Shown: in pieces, positions 21,601-35,200 of the stretch
Layout: each line of letters begins with the position of its first letter
How positions within the stretch are numbered: the first letter of the stretch is position 1
Source of the DNA: Schizochytrium sp. TIO01
Lineage: Eukaryota; Sar; Bigyra; Thraustochytrida; Thraustochytriidae
Length of the DNA: 64,000 nucleotides
Assembly: GCA_004764695.1 (NCBI GenBank)
Contig: SMSO01000004.1
Span: forward strand, 270,501 to 334,500
Direction of reading: 5' to 3'
Notes under the pieces: generated by a model
What the model was told of the DNA's origin: nothing
The model's input: the letters and a program-made list of their open reading frames with translations, nothing else
The model's database searches: none
Program-made: the position numbers and the translations under genes

Positions 21601-22316
21601 TTGCTTGATTGCTTGATTGATTGGGCATTTGAGAGACGACGCTTTAAGTTCTGTAAACAAAGGCCGTCAGATTCGGAGTCTGCGCTTTCGACAGGAAACG
21701 ATCCATCTTTCAAGATTGAACACACACCCAAAGTTGACAAATCGTCGATCTTCAAAGAAAACTTTAATGTTGTTTTGAATTTTTATAAATAAGATTAAAA
21801 ATTGAAAGAATGATGAGGATGAGAAAATCGTTATTTCTGAAGGTTGAACACACAATCAAGCGGCGAGCGGACCATGCAATTACAGGGCTCATTGCTTCAA
21901 ATTCGCTTCAAATGTCCGTGCCGTCAGTGCCGTTATGGTGTGGTGATGAATGGTGTTCTCTCGTATCAATGACCTCCTGTTCATTTGTCAACCCAACTCG
22001 AGGTGCAAGTTTAAAAAAAAAAATTTATAAAAAATATTCGCAATTTTTTTTCAAGTGATTTTATTTATATTTAAAAAATAAAATAAAAATATCAACGTTT
22101 GATTTTTAACCTTTAATTTACTTTTAACTTTGAAAATTAAATACTAAGAATTCATACATTCTCCTAAGAAAGGCGGCTCATTGCAGGGAGGTACTTTATG
22201 AGAATTTTTCTAATTAATAAATATATAAATAGGATTAAAATTTAATTTTAAATTTAAAAATAATTAATGAAAATATAGAGCTGCCTAAGCAGGAAGAAAT
22301 TGGTTCTGCTGACTGA

Positions 22317-22589
22317 GAACAACGAACTTCGGTATCTTCTTCGGTTCTGAAGATCGCTAAACCGCCCAAAGTCACTCTGAGTTCGCTGCTCGTGGCCAAG
22401 CCGGAGAACCTTGAGCAGGACGCCTTCAAGGCGGTCCCTAGACCGACTAGCCTCGTGGGCGATGTGGCCTGGCTTGCGAAAATGAGGGTTATTTGCATAC
22501 GCTGGGAGCGAATGGTGGTCCCGGATCATTCACTTAACTTGACTGACGAGACCAAGAATTTGCATGAAAGACTGTATTGGTTGAATTAA
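22317..22589 (+). CDS. Candidate terminal exon (91-codon open stretch)
   Basis: Open on the plus strand from just after a TGA to TAA with no ATG near its start, so it would have to be a downstream exon. The encoded sequence has ordinary protein composition, including LKIAKPPKVTLSSLLVAKPE, WLAKMRVICIRWERMVVP and a charged C-terminus TDETKNLHERLYWLN. Acceptor-like AG sites with pyrimidine content lie at its 5' edge. The opposite strand is also open for part of this span. No homology recognised. Confidence 0.3.
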   Translation, partial: EQRTSVSSSVLKIAKPPKVTLSSLLVAKPENLEQDAFKAVPRPTSLVGDVAWLAKMRVICIRWERMVVPDHSLNLTDETKNLHERLYWLN

Positions 22590-25500
22590 TCGATCGAACT
22601 AAGTTCCCGTTCAAAGAGAGAGGATCTAATTCGCACTGCAGATTACCTCGAATGTGCATTTCAATGCCACGAAGAACCTTGAAAAAGGAACCAAGCAAAT
22701 GACCAAATTCATTGAATACACGACATTTTCCACAAATTTGAGCGAAGTCTCTTCATGATCGTCTCAAAAGCGAAATTGGACGCTGCGGCAAAGAGGACGT
22801 ACGTATCTTGAATTGGAGATGCAAAGAACAGCGTTCGGACAGAGATTATATCTGACAGAGTTCTCTGTTCTTGGCTACTGCCTAAGTTAAGTATGCATAG
22901 GCACCTATGTACTAAACATATAGATTACAAGAGAGCGCGCACCCTTTGGGGACTCTGCGCGCACCCTCTGGGGACCCTCGACGGTTCTCAAGCGAGTATG
23001 GAATTGCGATCAGCGAAACTCAAGATGAGTCGAGATTGAGCATCACAGCGGAGGAGCTGAGAATTGATACCTACATGGCGGTTGGCCATGCAGCCACCCG
23101 ATGGCTAGCACGGGACTCTGGAGAACTCATGCGCTGAGATTACAGTGTTTTGCAAGCTGGTGGATGCCAGTGGCTGGTAGCTGGCGTGGTAATTTTAGCA
23201 GTTATACGAAGCAGAGAGCCCTCATCCAAAATTACAGTTCTGCGTCATCCAGGTGGGTGTCAATCATGATTTGTGGAACCATGGTATTTGCAGAAAGCTC
23301 AAGCTCGTGATCGACGGATATTCGGTTTCTTGAATAACGCAGCGCACCTTCTTGCAAAACTGTTAATATATATTGATTGCATACCAGACGTCGGTTGTTG
23401 GAGCTATGATCTACGTTGGAGATTACCCCTGAGCAATCCTGCCATGATGTACACACGTACATTAGCAAGGCTGCGCTGCTCTGCCAGTCTCTTCAAGCCG
23501 AGGAAGCAATGGAATCGCCCGCCAGCCATCAACTCCCGCTCGCTCTTCGCAGTCCAGAGTGGAAGAAAGCAAAGGCGCGTGGCGGCACCCATGGGATCTG
23601 TGGTTTACCTGTCAAAGACGATGGGTGCCGCCAACTAGATTAACTCTTTCAGATTATGCTTTACCCCCTTGCTGTGTGGGAATTGCTCACGCTCCGGCGA
23701 GGGATCGTGGCGCCTGGGTGCATACCTTGTGGGTGCCATGAGCATCTCGGCTCTCTTTCGTCAGCGCTTGAACTTTGGCCCACATTTGATCATATTCTGT
23801 AACTTCACTTAGATGCACGTGCCTGCTCTGAGTGCAGGATGATGGAGCAGAGATTCCTTCCTTTGAGGTGGCTCACAAGCGGTTCGACGTGAGCGTCGTG
23901 CAGCACATGACACCGCCGTTGACGCCACGCATGCCATCTTCAAGTTCATTCGAAGACTTCTCCTGCTCATCTTGAGCTCGAATGGCAATGTTATGAAGTA
24001 AGTGGGTGGGTACCTGCGCTTCTGCACTTTTGTGTGATGTGCACAAACAAAAAAAAGAAACAGCCAACCTACGTGGATTGGCCCAATCAAACAAACTCTG
24101 CAGCGTCGAGCGTCGCGTCATCAACAAGCGAGGCAGCCTCACTCTCCGCCTTCGCGGTCATCACCATCGTCAGCGTAAGAATCGAACTCCAAGTTGTGTG
24201 TGCAGTCAACCAGTTTTCTTTGGTCTCTGGCACGTGCACGCTTAACTGCGCAACGTATGTTGGCTTCAGCTTTTTACTTCTTTCTTTATTAATAGGCACT
24301 ATAATTGTATGTAAAGGCAGAAGGTAATTAGCACTTTCACCATTCAGCTTGGGCCGCCAGGACTTCAGGGACCCGGAAAGTGTACTTATGTATGTACGTA
24401 TGTATGTATGTGTATATGTATGTTGGCTTGCCGAAAGTTGGCCTTGAAAGAGGTGGGAGCACGAGGTTACGGCCAGAGGGTCCGGAGATACACAACCTAA
24501 GCATTGTTCTGGGCGTTCAACGTGGCCTTTTCTACTTGAATTTGTAATCATTATTTTAATTAGTTCGTGCTGTAAAATGTAAATGCAAAAGAAAACAAAT
24601 GGTCCCTCGACAGAAGTTTTATTGTTGTTGTTGCTCATTTTTCTTCATTTTCGATACTTTATAATTATAAATAATAACAATCATAGTTTTTTAGTTTTTT
24701 TTAACATTGAAAAAGGAAAATGATAAACTTCTTTGAGGGCCTTTTAGAAAAACAGCTCTGCCATCTAGCTAGAGCAACTCGGGCGAGATAATGCACAACT
24801 TTAGGCCTCGTTTTGGTTCCTGCCAGGTCTACCAGTAGGTTATGATGACGCTCCTCAGGATTTCCATCTATTCGTGTTTGGCTTGAAGGTACCTCCTTTT
24901 TACATCTTGAACCTGGTACTTCCTTCCCAGAAAGAGAGCTTTCCGAGGTCGGTTCCATTCACTAATTCACTGATTCTCTAGTTCACTAATCCACTAATTC
25001 ACTAATTCACCAGTGGTCCGAACGAAGAAAGCCGGCGAAAGACAAGGTCGCAGCTATCGATTATGATTCGGAAACGGAGAAGCGAAGGTACCGAAGGAGG
25101 AGGGCGCTTTAACGAAATTGGCCACAGCTTCTTGAGCTGAGACGGGGAAACTTTGCCCCAAAGTTTCCCCGAGGGCAGGGTAAATCTTTTTGATGCACTT
25201 GAGAAACTTGCGCGAGCTACACTGCTCCTGTGGACAATGGCAATGAATGAAGTGCAGAAACTCGCAGTAACCTGAACAAGTCGCCCAATGCGGCACCTTC
25301 TCTTATCGTGGCCTCGAAACTTCTCGGGAATGACGCTCGCGAGCTCATACATACATACATTCATACCTACAGTGGTTCTAAGCCCTCCTCGCTCTCGAGA
25401 TGATATGAATTGGAGTCCATCAGACCACGGCTGCCCTCAAAGCTGATACTCCGCATGAAAACATCGTTGATCTAGACGTAGCAGCTGGCAGCGAAACGTA

Positions 25501-26699
25501 AACGATGTCACGGCGATGCACCAATGTCCCTGAAGCATTATAGAGATTGGTTGAGCTCTGAGGCTCAATGTAGAAGACGGGTACGTGCCAAAAAGCCGTT
25601 GCTTACTGTATACCTGTGTAAAAATGCAGTGATGTGGCTGTCCGAAGTTTTTCATTCTAGCTTTACTCTGTTTGAGACGCTGGTTCTGGTGGATGCAAAG
25701 CGAAATGGGGATGTTTTCAACACCAAATGAAACATGCCCCCTCGAAACGTCAACCTTGGCTTGGACCGTGACAAGGAGCTCCGGGATCACTTTTTTGATT
25801 TCTTCTCTTGGGGTATGAAACCACTTTTGCTGCAGTCCCCCGAAAAAGAAGGTCGCACCGGCCGCCTTCGACAACCCAAGCAACCAGCACATTACTTGAA
25901 AGGGCAATGCTCGACCCACTTGCTTAATAGTTTGTAGTGCAATGGTAAAGTGAGCCCGGAGCATCACGCTTACAAGTTTTTTTGACAGCGAAGGCAACTA
26001 CAAGCGTACTTTCATCCACTTTGGTTATTCATATACAATACGTTTATTTAGAGGTTCTTACATGCCACCTCGTACAATGAGTCATATGTTTCTTTGGATG
26101 AGATAAGTCTGTCATAGACTTAATTGTTGTAGCGATGGATGGAAAAAGCTCAGAAATGGGTTTCAAATAATTAGTCTTAGCAAGCTAAATGGCCAACCAA
26201 GAAATAATATTTGGGATACAGAAAAACAATCATCCTTATATAGATAGGAACTCGGAAAGATTCTCTAATGAAACGGATTACGTTCCGGACAGACCTTGGT
26301 TTCGTAAAAAGAAATTGAAGATCAATCGAATTTCGCTACAGTTGGCGTAAGTATGGACGGAAAATATCTTTTAAAGTAAAGTGTTATAATTCTGAGACTC
26401 TATGGAGCCGACAAGATATTTGCGAGAGCATTTTATTCTTGAAATTTGTCAGAGCAGGGGTATTACACATTGCACATCTCCAAACTGACAAACTGACAAA
26501 CCCCATATCAGCCTTAATTAACTTTCTAAATATAGTTCACGAAGTTCTTGGCTCAAGTTGTCGTAAAAGGGGTATTATTTTTATTACACATTGCAGGATT
26601 CCAAACTGACAGTTTTTCGTATTAAACCGGAATTACTTACTTTTGGGTGGAAATGCATAGGAGTGATAAACACAACGAGGTTGACTTTAGTTATTTGTT
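22590..26699. other. Gene-poor stretch with small open islands
   Basis: Open but unsupported stretches include plus 23416-23643 (with ISKAALLCQSLQAEEAMESP), minus 25002-25364 (true ATG, 120 residues, basic and Ser-rich) and plus 25.0-25.1 kb (KDKVAAIDYDSETEKR just before a GTAC donor-like site). Minus 25437-25997 is open for 186 codons without recognisable features. 24.39-24.42 kb is a TGTA-rich repeat; 24.65-24.72 kb is A/T-rich. Confidence 0.3.
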
Positions 26700-28631
26700 G
26701 TGTAACTCTTTAAAATTCCAGATGGCCGGTCTGTCAAAAGTCTAAACAATGTGTTGAAGTCTCGCACGTCTTTATTCATTTCATCCTTAGATGCATCTAT
26801 TTCTGGCATGTCAAAGTCAATAATACGAACTTCACCCACATGATTCAGTGATTCAGCACAAAATTTCTCAGTGCGTTATCCCTATGAGCTACCTTGAGTG
26901 AATGCACGGCATCAAGGGTAGCACGAGCTTTGTCATCATTTCAACACTAATATCCTCCATCGATAACTCATCAAGACACCTACCTTCAAAGGTAAGTGCG
27001 ATAATGAAGTCATTAAACATATGATAACCACCGGACAGGTAAAACGGGACAAAGGCTCCCCAGATGGGATGCAAAACCTCGTACACAGCCCTCTCATTTC
27101 GAAAGAGTTGAATCCCAAGAGCAGCATTCTTCGCTTCAGTCTCTTCCCTACTTAGATATTCATCCCTAACAAATTTTTGCGGATTTAGAACCTTGACGAG
27201 AGTATATACGCCGTTCGTCGTCACCTGCATCATGCCGCCAAAATGGCCATGTGAAGACTGGCAAATATTGTCATGAATGCCTCCGTAGTACTCGAATTGA
27301 TCTTGAGGGAAAGGCAGCGATTCACGAAGTTTTCGAAGAGGATCGGTGCTCCTGCAAAATCCTCTCTGAGAATGAACCCCAGTTACCATATTATCAGAAC
27401 CATCTAATGTATCAGAAACATCATCATCACAATCTTCATTTTCACCTTGCGTACTGTCAGCATCACGGCCAGATCTCCTGTCTTCGAGTTTGACATAGCA
27501 TTGTCTGAGCCCGCCGCATCAATACCGTACCCTTCTGCTAGTTCATATTGTACAGGTCTCGTCAAGATTGAAGCATTTTATCTGAAGGAATCTGCCCTGC
27601 TTTGAGAAGCATCTCCTTCGATAATTGCAGCCGAGAATCATTTTCCAGCACTGTTTCAAGAAGGCAAGCATGCTTTCTACTGGCCCAACTCTGTTGTACT
27701 TTAAACACCTTGAGATATGCAACTTTGTTCTACTTGTCGAGTTTCAGAAACCAAGTATGGTCGAAAGTACTTAGTACGTCATAAATGGTCATCGTACGAA
27801 TCATGTGCATATAAATCTGTATAATCGGATACCGAAGGTCGTCGGTGCGATTGTCGCGTGTATCTCCTTCTGCATCCTCCCAAAACTTGATCAAATCTTC
27901 ATAGGCCACTTTCAGATTAGTCCTACTGTAGTTCACCTGCTTTACCCATTTCATTGTGACAACTCAATCTTAACTTCAGAGTCCTTAAGAGGCCTCGTTA
28001 ACCTCTTTCTCTGTTAAAAATGCGTCGAGATCTTCAAACTACTGGGCAAGAAAAGGAAATGTGCGTGGGTTCTTGTGTTCGTGGGGTAGCACTGGATACA
28101 TCTGTAGCGGTAGCACAACCAAACAATTCAGACACTTTGAAAGGGCTTGATTTTTTAACATTCATTGTCCACAAATCATCGATGCGCAAAGCAGAGAGAC
28201 CATACTGTTGGGAACAATCCAGTGTTTGCCTAGGATCTTCACCTAATGTAAGCTATTGTAAAGTTTGTTACGAACGTCTTCATGAACAAGTTAACTGATG
28301 TGCTTTCCAAGGATCGTGTAGTAGAAACTCGTTGAGCTCTAAATGCGTGTTTTTGCACCTCGAGTTGGAGAGTGAGAGAACTCATTCTGGTTGCTAGTCC
28401 AACATCTTCGTCGAAAGTACTCCATTCAACAAGACGTTCAGGTCTCGTATGAATTTCAAATCGCACGCCTTCTTTGGCAGGAGGCTGCCCATTTGGTGCG
28501 TAGGATCGAAGAAGCTTCTCCGACATACCATATTCCTCTGCACCCTGATTTTTCATAAAGGAGCGCAGAGATGATAGCTTGTTTAGGTAGGTTGGTGGTG
28601 CCACCCCATCTTCCAATATAGGATTCTTCAA
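26700..28631 (-). pseudogene. Broken protein-kinase-like gene
   Basis: Fragments in order on the minus strand: an N-terminal open piece (28239-28631), a middle piece (27730-27954) containing YDVLSTFDHTWFLKL that runs into a stop, and a C-terminal piece (26889-27389) with a kinase N-lobe-like VYTLVKVL and a long helical lobe. It is followed, in shifted frames, by a catalytic-loop-like HRDNALRNFVL (near 26,853-26,895) and a DFD metal-site-like motif (near 26,811-26,828). The order and the TWFL segment resemble the kinase-like proteins that proliferate in oomycetes, fungi and other protists, including Crinkler-type kinase domains. At least two frameshifts and internal stops make it non-functional as written. 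Some gaps might instead be introns, but stops inside conserved segments argue for decay. Confidence 0.55.
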
Positions 28632-31600
28632 TAGAGCATCAACTCATTTGATATTCACAGATTCGTCCTGTTTGCGCTTGTCAAGTTCCATCAATGCCTT
28701 CATTTCTCTCAATTAAGGACTAACTCCAGATGGAGATTGCTGTTTGCAAGAAATATATTTCACTATGCATGGGAAGAAGTAGTGCTAGATACCTCGCTTT
28801 GTTAACTGCTTGCTCGGCTTCCCGGTAATACTGCTTCATTTCATTAGATGACATAATTTGCTAAGAACTATGATAATTTCATAGTATCTACGCTTCCATT
28901 CAATCAATAGTCTCAACACATAGGGCTTGACCTGTTGTAATGGTGAACTCTGATTCGTAGACCGTAGTTGTAAGAACGTCGAATATGTTTCACGTCGAAT
29001 CAAAAATTTATGTGGTTGTAGCTATTCCACCTTGAATGAGAAACTCTTATTCGAGATCTAGTGATAAGGTTAAGCAAAAATGCTTCAAGCAGATTAGAGG
29101 CTGCTACTCACAACTCTTAGCAAGCAATTGATCTTACAGTTAGATTCTATTCCTCATCTTGATCTTCGATAAATTTTGTCAAGCACGATAGATCAGTCAT
29201 AATATATATACTTTGTCAGGTGTATGGAAGCCCATACACATATACGACCATCAGTTCTAATCTCGCAATTCGTTGAATGTTTAAGAAGGCGAGACACCCA
29301 GTCCTCGCCTTGGGACGTGGCGTTCACCAGTGTGATGTCCCATTAAGCTCACAGACGCCCGCAATAGAATATAAATAGGGATAATGCAGACGATGGTTAG
29401 AGAGACAAGGAAAACTTAAGTCGCCGGTTCTGTAAAATAAAGACGATGCTTTTGTCTTAGTTTTCTAATTTAATACGAATCGCACCACCCTGAAGATTTC
29501 CCCTGGAGAACAGTATGTTGCATACTCTATAAGTGCTAGATTCAAAAACTTTTTCAACTAAACTCTAATCCTTCAAGCAACTTACTGGTTCATTGATTGC
29601 TGATCAGACCGCAATCTTCAGTAGGCCACACGATTCTTCAAACTTTGATCTCTGTTGCATCGTTTAATTTCTGCTGAGATCTCCAATCGAAAGAACTAGT
29701 GAGCAAGACATTGCTAGAGTTATTGGCGTCCCTTTGTGAAGCCCTCGTAGACACAGGGCTTACAATAGAGCAAGAGTAGGCAGACAAATTCATGTGGCTG
29801 TCAGGGTCAAGAATCAAAATAATGACTAAACATTACCTACATCCAAGTATGATGTAAGTTGAATCAATGGTTGAAGAAGTTGAATTAACCTAACCCCATC
29901 GATTATCTCTAACCACTTTCAAGAATGTCTTAACCTCCTTAATTACTACATGAATCCATCTGACCTGGGATTTATTCTCCACTACAGCAGTTTGCTAACT
30001 CTTGAATCAACCTTCTTAAAAAGACTTCATTAAGACCCTTGCCTTCATCTTTACAGTCAACCTCAAGCTGACCACAATCATCTTTCAGCAGTTTCTAAGA
30101 TAAAATTGTGTCCTGTGCAAAAGTGCAAAAACTTGTTGTCTTTGACTTGGGCATGTTTGTTTTGGTATTGGCATTATACAGCAAAGAGGAAGTAGATAAG
30201 AAAACAAGCTCATACCTCAATCCCATTGTCCCTGACAAATGGAAATTTGACAGGCTATTCTTCTACTTTTGTATCTTTATGGCGATTAATACTATCTTGC
30301 TTTCTTGTATAAGAGAGGCCATCTTCATCTTGCGATTCTTTTGAGTCTCTATAATTCCTTGTAAAGAAAGTACATGGTTTTAGAAACAAGTGATCTATGT
30401 ACACTTATATCTGGAAAAGGGAGTAGCAACACTGCAGGTAGAATGTCCCAATCTAAGGAGAAAGAGATTCTCCAGGCAATAGCTACAATGCATTGTTCTC
30501 CTTCTCACCTATCTTCAGATAAGCTGTAGATTTCCCTTAGAAATGTTGAAATTGCAAATTAATTTCCTGTATTTTGCGACAAGGAAATTTATCTATATAA
30601 TCAGGTCTACAGAGCTACTAAGAATATTGTAATTGACGTGGAATGTAAATATGGGACTTTAAGGTTATCTTGTTTCATACAGCATCGTATGAGAAAGATG
30701 ACGAATTTAGTCAAATGAACTTAGTTTGATAGATAATCTTACTGATTAAAGGATGAAAGAAACATGTGAACAAAGCAATACCATAATCTTTGCACACTAT
30801 TATAGTGCGTAAACTATTAAGAGTTGTATACGACAAGAGCTCCTCTTTCAGATACAAAGGCGAAAGGAGCTCGGAATTCTAGAGTGGAAGTGCACTATAT
30901 AATCATGGGAGTATGTAGGGATAAACGTGTCTAAATCAGTGGTTGAGAACGCAAATTAATCTGATTTCTTGCGTTTATGCAATACGGATACAATTTCTGT
31001 TAACTAGAGTATGAACCAGCCCACCTTGGTGTTCATCTCCAAGGTCGGCAGATCGACGACTCTATAAGCATAAGTAAACAATGTCCTCTTCAAAAAGAAT
31101 TATCGTGCATTACAAGTTCCTCGTCAACCTCTGACTGATCAGGTATCAGCTTTCAGCATTTACTAATAAAGTTAATCTTATGTTATGGATGAAATCTATC
31201 AATGTCGGGCTGCTATCTCTCTCTCCAGAACTTTACTATCGCCGCCCCTCGTAAGCAGGACATGATCTTCTTTTTGTGTCGCTTCGTTTTGTGCGTGCTG
31301 GCTTAGAATACAAACGTCTCAGATATCTATTGTTTTTCCTCACACAAGAACCCCTTAGGATTTGTCCGCAGGCTCCAAAGCTTGAAATACATCTCAACCT
31401 AACCATCCACCATACTTGTTCTGATCGAATATCATAAGGTTGAAGGTAAAGCAATCATTTTGTAAGTTACCCGATGCTATAATCATTCTATTCTGATTTG
31501 TACATTTCTTTCGTTGACCTTGAAAGTAATTGTTTGCTTGAGTTAGAGGTATCATATTAAAGCTTGAATCAAAGTCTCTCCTGAAGCTGCTATTTATAAT

Positions 31601-32205
31601 GATCAGGTATCCGTTTTTTTGGTATCAAACTCAGAAATGCGCTGAAAGCTTTCTGAAAAAGAGGTTCAAGGACCATCGCGGACAGTGAAACCATTAATTG
31701 CATTGCACGACCGTGCAGCGAGAAAACAGATCTGTACTCTCAGATCGATCCGCCCATGAAGTGCTATTTTTGCACTACTAGCAAGAACTACAGTGAAATG
31801 AGAGCCCACCAAATTCTTCAACATCTATGCCAGCCTGCACCACGGGAACTTGAACCACCTGAAATGGTCAAACGACTATTAACACCTAGCTCTTTGCACG
31901 CGACCCACCCCTTCTTGAGTTTAACTTGGCAATCGCATGGGTAAGCAGGTACTCGAATTGCAAGTCCGAAGTTCGCAATCCACTTTGAACACTTTTGAGC
32001 GAAAGTTTCCATCGCAAGTACGCATCGTCGGGGACTACATTGTGTTCCTCGCAAGCCAAGGGCGTGCCAGATTTTACGCAGTAGGTACGCATTGCCGCAA
32101 GGCTATCTCTCGACATTTTCCTCAGGCTTTCGTCGCGCGTTTCGCTGGGCTTCATAATTCCACCGCGCGTGTTTCTTGCGCTACTTACCAGATATTGCTA
32201 GTAGC
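28632..32205. other. Gene-poor AT-rich stretch with LTR-like fragment
   Basis: Mostly AT-rich with no frame above about 90 codons. It contains the LTR-like segment at about 29.2-29.5 kb (separate entry). A plus-strand frame at 31756-31944 begins with a true ATG and a C2H2-spaced Cys/His pattern (CYFC ... H-x4-H), but it is short and lacks other support. Confidence 0.3.
29220..29495 (+). mobile_element. Possible solo LTR or retroelement fragment
   Basis: A perfect 8-bp inverted repeat (29286-29293 with 29304-29311), a second GGGAC/GTCCC hairpin (29312-29341), a TATA-like TATAAATAGG at about 29,371 and an AATAAA signal at about 29,440 follow one another as in an LTR U3-R region. No matching second copy, target-site duplication or polymerase frame was identified, so the call is tentative. 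Confidence 0.25.
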
Positions 32206-32247
32206 AGCACGTGTTCTTTAGCACGCGTTCTCTAGCACGTGTTCTTT
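32206..32247. repeat. Three tandem 14-bp units
   Basis: AGCACGTGTTCTTT, AGCACGCGTTCTCT, AGCACGTGTTCTTT in tandem. The first and third contain CACGTG, a canonical E-box. Confidence 0.9.
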
Positions 32248-35200
32248 CGAAAGTTTCGTTCATCTCGCCACTCGAAGTTTTATGTCCTTTCTATACGCAG
32301 CTTCGTCGCATCATGGGCTCATCACGCATGGAAAGACGTCTCCGTCGAGTGAGTATGATGCAAACGCCATCGTCGTCGTTCATCGGACTCCGTGGCAATT
32401 TCGCAGCGCCTTGGAGTTCGAGCTTGGCGTCGGGATAGACCCAATCCGAGCCTTTCCGTAGCCAAGGTACAGGAACTGGCCGCCAAGAACTTCAAAACGT
32501 TCTTAATCCTGAAAAACCAAAGAGTAATGAGTCTTTATCTGAAATACCTGTAACTTCAGATTTTACGAAAAAAACAAACGAACAAACAAACAAACATACA
32601 TACATACAAGCAAGCGTCCTGCTACCACGAGTCCAGCATTTCAAGCCGCGTTGATTTCCATTCCGGCTCGGCTGGCTCTGATTGGCGCACCACTTCGAAT
32701 TGATCAAACATATAAAACTCAAGCAGGTGCGCCCAGCTCCGGCGATCCATAATTCGTTGCGCCTCCCCTTCTGGTCACGCCTGACCCTTGGCCGGGCAAG
32801 CGGAAGAACGGGCTTCTGGAGAGCCCAGCTACTCCGAGCGAACTTGAGCTGCATCCCGCCAACCGCCAAGGACAAGCCTGGATTGAGCCCCACTCAAGAC
32901 CTTAGGCCACTGGCTCGATTTGGCATAGCTTTGGTTTCAATTTGGGTGAGGGTGCAGTCAGGTAGTTTTAAGGCTGAAGCTTGAAATGATCACTCCAGAT
33001 CCAATATTTTATATTTTTAGTTTTAAAAATAAAACTGATATGGGTTTTTATAAGTTTTTATAATAAGTTATTTTTAAGGGAAAAGTCGAGAAAGAGGTAA
33101 AAAGATGAAACTCGCGTCCTTTCACAGAGCGGGAAGGGTTCTGGCATCGAGGGTTGAGCTCAAGCCTCATTCGCTATTTACGCGCGGTCTGGGCTGCCTC
33201 AAGACAATGCCCTCAGGAGTGAAGCCCTTCTTTATCGCTTCACTCTCGGGTTCTCCAAGTTCTTTCTTGGTCATGGATACTTGATCTGCAACCAACCGAC
33301 GATAACGAACTCCTTTGCCCAAGAACCCTCAGAGAACCCTCAGGGAACCATTGGAACCCTCAGAGCCCCGTTCGTTTCCTGCAGAATCTCGAGCGCCTTC
33401 AAGATATCCTCAACCTGAAGACACCAAATGCCTTCTCTCGGTCCGTGACAGTGCGTGGAGACTCGAGAGCACCACGCGAGAGCATCGCTCGGTTCGACGG
33501 CCTAAACCAACACTCATCTCGAGCCTCCGGCTTTGACTCGAACTTCTGGGTCAACTTTATCATACTCTTCGCATACTTTGCAGCAGCGCGTGCAAAGCTA
33601 TAAATAAACCTGCAACGCGTAAAATCCATCCACAAGCCTGAAGGTGAATGAATCAGTGAACCAGTTCAAGCTTGAGGAATCAATCAATCGATCGATCGAT
33701 CAAGCAATCAATCGATAGCCGGATGTCAAGTTTATAGTTCTACTTCATCTTGGTTCTTCAGTTTCGATCGATGGGGAAGTCGCAGCGGCTGTAAATAGTA
33801 TCGATCTGTCCTAGTTTGTTCTATTTTATTCCGTTTGTTTATTTTTCTTTTTTCTATAGTACAAATTCTGTTCTTCTTCTATTCTGTAAAGTTCTGTTGG
33901 CATATTCTATTCTGTAAAGCTCTGTTTACAGTATTCTATCCACAATATCTTATTCGGGCTGGAAGAGGCCGAGCCGCTTGATCCGCTTGATCGGGTCGGC
34001 TTCCGAACGCCTCGTTGCTGCTGGGATAAGATACGCAGTGAGCTTTAACTCGAATCTTCGACGGCTTTGAAGGTCCTTACTTCAAGATCTTTGGCGGAAT
34101 TCCACGGCACCAAAAGGGTTTTCACGTTTCGACTTAAGATCTTCTTCGAGCAATGAACGATTTTCAGAAATTCGAGTTCTTCATTTCTCCACTCCGACGA
34201 CCCAAATCGCATCCAAGCGACGCGAATCTAGGCCGCCTCTTTGGGGACACTCTGCACCTTCCGGCACTTCGGCTTTTCTTTCTCCATCGTAATATAATAT
34301 CGGACCATCTCACGCTGATGCCTCAAGTGGCATTTAAGTCCCTTGAGAACCCCCTCCCGGTGCTCCCCAAGAGGGGGCGTACTGCGAGTGTTGGTGAACA
34401 ACGCATAAAAGGTCCTTATCTTGCGAAACTAAGCCTGCGTCCCAGCTCCTCATTAAGTCCCTGAACACCCCCCACCTGCGGCGCTCACTTTTACGCTGTC
34501 CGCTTTTTCTTCTTCTTCCTTTTCCCTTCTTCCTCTGTTTTCCTCCAACATAAGTTTAAAAATAAATAAAAAGAAACCAAAACAAAAAAGCAATGAAGAG
34601 TCAATGATTCATGTCAATCTTGAGAAACTCGAAGTTGTTATCCGCTCGAAACCTGTTTCTTCGAGGCACTCCTTTGCGGTCCAAGACGAAACTCCGACTC
34701 TCTTCTGAGCCGTCGGCCCTGTTTCGACGCAGAATCTTGATACGCTTTCTTCACGATGAATGCATTCATTCGTTCGTTGATTGACTCCGCACGTGACTCG
34801 AAAGAAGAGTGAGTTTGTTGTCATTGTATTTTATAATTCTTTATACCCATAATTACAGCTATTTTTAGTTTTTGTTTTAACTTTATTGTTAATATAAAGC
34901 AAACAAGTAAAAATAGTGATAATTCCTCGTAACTTCAATCAACCAGAGGAAGACTCGAAGAGTTGAAGTTGTCCTTAATCCCGAGCCTGAAGAATAAACA
35001 CCTCTTTTGCTTGTTTCTTCATCCGTGGACAAAATTGTACACGTCAACCATCGCAGTCTGTGCCTTATTAGGTGGAAAATTAAAGTAAAGCGAACAGGAA
35101 AGAGAAGGAAAAAGAGAGGAAACTAGAAACTGCCCACTACGGCGGGAGCCTTATGAGTAAAGGATAAGAGGCACATAGGACCCCCCATAATACACCTGGT

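Larger units (their letters stand above)
17362..22316. other. Alternating GC islands and AT spacers, no firm gene
   Basis: GC islands at about 17.45-18.5, 19.05-19.25, 19.44-20.0, 20.33-20.93 and 21.25-21.42 kb. The best frame with a true ATG is plus 18016-18231 (71 residues, containing KYKVEEGYLLPGNVLQRRLD), possibly coding, but the opposite strand is also open. Pyrimidine tracts at 18.66-18.71 and 18.82-18.85 kb. Short repeats include CAGG (17.57-17.59), AACTCC hexamers (19.99-20.04) and TGAA (21.55-21.60). Confidence 0.3.

Noticed and set aside
31756-31944. C2H2-like Cys/His spacing in a 62-codon frame
   Set aside because: Only one short match, no hydrophobic spacing expected of a zinc finger, and no neighbouring exon.
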